From the NCBI GenBank assembly GCA_020200995.1, contig JAIVHQ010000027.1, positions 1 through 16,783 of the forward strand: a stretch of DNA of 16,783 bases, given 5' to 3'. The notes under the pieces are model-generated. The model ran no database searches. It was given only the letters and a program-made list of their open reading frames with translations, and had not been told where the DNA came from. Position numbers and translations under genes: made by a program. Origin of the DNA: Flavobacteriales bacterium. Lineage in GTDB: Bacteria; Bacteroidota; Bacteroidia; Flavobacteriales_D; Cryomorphaceae. Shown here piece by piece: positions 15,058-16,783 of this stretch (positions are counted from its first letter, which is position 1; the number at the start of each line of letters is the position of its first letter).

Positions 15058-15926
15058 AAGAAGTGACACCTTCTGCGGATAACCCAGATGAGGTCTGGGA
15101 CCTCGTCATCGAGCCCTCGGGCCGCAAATGGGCCCTGAATCTTGGAGAAGTCTTCAGGTTCAAAGACCTCCTTTTGCTCTTCGTCAAGCGCGACTTTGTG
15201 ACCTTCTACAAGCAAACTGTGCTCGGGCCGCTTTGGTTTTTTATTCAGCCCTTGTTGAAGGTGGCCATCTACTACGTGATCTTTGCGCGCATCGCCGATG
15301 TATCGACCGACGGGGTGCCGCCGATCCTCTTTTACCTTACGGGCCTTACTTTTTGGGAGTATTTTGCCTCGAGTTGGAAGAAGACATCCGAAACCTTCAT
15401 TGAGAACCAACACATTTTCGGCAAAGTCTATTTTCCTCGCTTGGTAGTTCCGCTGAGTGTAATGATTTCCAACGGCATAAAGCTGGGGATTCAATTCCTG
15501 CTCTTCGCGGCTTTCTGGGGCTATTACTACTTCTCGGGCTTCGAAATCGGTTTGCGGATGGAAGTCCTCCTGCTCCCGGTCTACATCCTGATCATCGCCC
15601 TGCTTGGCCTCGGATCAGGACTCGTTGTCACTTCGCTCACCACCAAGTACCGCGACCTTAAATTTCTGCTCGACACGATCATACAGCTTTTGATGTACCT
15701 CTCGCCCATCATTTATCCCTTGAGTCTGGCCGAGGGCGTTTTCCGCAAAATTCTTTTAGCCAATCCAATGACCGCTGTCCTCGAAGCCATCAAGTATAGC
15801 TTTCTCGGTACGGGTGTTTTCTCGTGGCTCTATCTCGCGTACAGTGCCGCATTTGCCGTGCTGCTCGTGCTTTTCGGACTGCTAGTGTTCAATAGGACAG
15901 AGCGCAATTTCATTGACACCGTCTGA
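15054..15926 (+). CDS. ABC-2 type polysaccharide export permease (Wzm-like)
   Basis: A 290-residue membrane protein of the ABC-2 permease family, with about six hydrophobic segments (roughly 70-88, 100-115, 145-170, 178-205, 220-240 and 260-282). The motif LLFVKRDFVTFYKQTVLGPLW (41-61) is typical of the cytoplasmic coupling region in O-antigen and teichoic-acid exporters (Wzm/TagG/RfbD). With the Wzt-like ATPase it would export a lipid-linked polysaccharide across the inner membrane. The start is TTG at 15054, overlapping the wzc stop as TTGA; no ATG is available in that part of the frame, and GTG at 15063 is the alternative. Three bases separate its stop from the ATPase ATG, so translation of all three genes is likely coupled. 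Confidence 0.9.
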   Translation: MKEVTPSADNPDEVWDLVIEPSGRKWALNLGEVFRFKDLLLLFVKRDFVTFYKQTVLGPLWFFIQPLLKVAIYYVIFARIADVSTDGVPPILFYLTGLTFWEYFASSWKKTSETFIENQHIFGKVYFPRLVVPLSVMISNGIKLGIQFLLFAAFWGYYYFSGFEIGLRMEVLLLPVYILIIALLGLGSGLVVTSLTTKYRDLKFLLDTIIQLLMYLSPIIYPLSLAEGVFRKILLANPMTAVLEAIKYSFLGTGVFSWLYLAYSAAFAVLLVLFGLLVFNRTERNFIDTV

Positions 15927-15929
15927 GCC

Positions 15930-16783
15930 ATGCAAACCACCGTTATGGAAATACGCAGTGTCGGAAAGCAGTACCTGCTCGGGGAGATCGGTACGGGCAC
16001 CCTCTCGCACGATCTGAAGCGGTGGTGGAGCAAGGCATCGGGCAAAGGCGATCCCTATGCCATGGTAGGGGAGGAGAACAAACGCGATGTGGCAGGCGGT
16101 GACTATGTGTGGGCGCTCAGAGACATTTCACTGGAAGTAAAACAGGGCGAGGTGCTCGGCATCATCGGCAAGAACGGTGCTGGAAAGAGTACCCTGCTTA
16201 AGCTCCTTTCGCGGGTAACGCGCCCCACCACGGGCACCATCAAAGCTAAAGGACGCGTGGCCAGCTTACTGGAAGTGGGCACCGGCATGCACCCCGAACT
16301 CACCGGCCGCGAAAATATTTTTTTGAACGGCGCCATCCTTGGCATGAACCGCCCCGAAATCGAGGCCAAATTTGATGAGATCGTCGCATTTTCGGGTTGC
16401 GACAAATACGTGGACACACCAGTAAAGCGCTACTCGAGCGGGATGAAAGTGAGGCTGGGATTTGCCGTGGCTGCCTTTCTCGAACCCGAAATTCTCATTG
16501 TGGATGAAGTGCTCGCCGTGGGCGATGCCGAATTTCAGCGCAAAGCCATCGGAAAAATGAAAGACGTAACACGAAGCGGCAGTCGAACTGTACTCTTCGT
16601 AAGTCACAACATGGCAGCCGTGAGCAGCCTCTGCACCCGCGCCGTGGTGCTCAAAAACGGCACACTCACATACGACGGAACTCCGGATGAGGCCATACAG
16701 CACTACCTCAGCGATAGTGCCGGCGAGCAGGCCATCACCGGATTTGCCGACAGGAAAGGCAATGGACGGGTCAAGGTAAACGC
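15930..16783 (+). CDS. ABC transporter ATP-binding protein (Wzt-like), 3' end outside window
   Basis: The frame is open from the ATG at 15930 to the window edge (284 codons). ABC motifs: Walker A GKNGAGKST (80-88), signature YSSGM (168-172), Walker B ILIVDE (Asp192, Glu193) and H-loop His226. The N-terminal region has the roughly 40-residue insertion before the first core strand seen in many Bacteroidota Wzt proteins (GTGTLSHDLKRWW, residues 21-33). After the ATPase domain the text RKGNGRV near residue 275 resembles the start of a Wzt-type C-terminal carbohydrate-binding domain, which recognises the modified chain end before export; most of that domain is outside the window. An alternative start at Met6 (15945) is possible. 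Pairs with the permease just upstream. Confidence 0.92.
   Translation, partial: MQTTVMEIRSVGKQYLLGEIGTGTLSHDLKRWWSKASGKGDPYAMVGEENKRDVAGGDYVWALRDISLEVKQGEVLGIIGKNGAGKSTLLKLLSRVTRPTTGTIKAKGRVASLLEVGTGMHPELTGRENIFLNGAILGMNRPEIEAKFDEIVAFSGCDKYVDTPVKRYSSGMKVRLGFAVAAFLEPEILIVDEVLAVGDAEFQRKAIGKMKDVTRSGSRTVLFVSHNMAAVSSLCTRAVVLKNGTLTYDGTPDEAIQHYLSDSAGEQAITGFADRKGNGRVKVN

Overview
The window looks like chromosomal DNA from a Bacteroidota bacterium, probably of the Flavobacteriales or a related order. The grounds are gene families largely typical of that phylum: a secreted M43 (pappalysin-type) protease with PKD, SprB-like and calcium-binding modules, DUF2911, a GIN/DUF2807 lipoprotein, a PagL-like acyloxyacyl hydrolase, and a Wzc tyrosine kinase with a Tyr/Gly tail. 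Promoter-like boxes of the Bacteroidota type (TAnnTTTG, once paired with TTTG 20 bases upstream) lie before several genes, and ribosome binding sites are weak or A-rich. Genes are densely packed. I see no rRNA, tRNA, CRISPR array, insertion sequence or phage gene.

Layout. Positions 1-3096 (minus) hold the N-terminal 1032 residues of a large secreted metalloprotease whose C-terminus lies outside the window. It is preceded by a 2,4-dienoyl-CoA reductase-like SDR (3212-4093, minus). Divergent from that are a small protein made of exact 25-residue repeats (4145-4471) and a DUF2911 exported protein (4455-4985). A minus-strand cluster follows (4986-7863): a MoxR/Mg-chelatase-like AAA+ ATPase that is frameshifted, a CPBP-family membrane protein that seems to lack a catalytic segment, and a conserved lipoprotein. 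Next are ApbE flavin transferase (7896-8954) and a small four-cysteine NqrM-like membrane protein (8951-9142, minus), a pair that points to Na+-NQR maturation. A PagL-like hydrolase and a GIN lipoprotein form a two-gene minus-strand unit (9238-11033). Divergent from it are MazG (11118-11888) and a thioredoxin (11991-12308), closed by a strong terminator at about 12337-12376.

After a noncoding region of about 300 bases with promoter-like and palindromic elements, a polysaccharide export operon begins: a Wzc-type tyrosine autokinase (12679-15057), an ABC-2 permease (15054-15926) and its Wzt-type ATPase (15930 to the window edge). The genes overlap or nearly touch, so they are probably one transcription unit for making and exporting a surface polysaccharide.

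The most notable observations are three apparent lesions within 2 kb in the ATPase/CPBP operon, the 25-residue repeat protein, unusual substitutions at conserved positions of the M43 protease and the PagL-like enzyme, and coupling of a BY-kinase to an ABC exporter. I did not find a clearly new defence or mobile system. All family assignments come from reading translations and from memory of the families, not from database searches.
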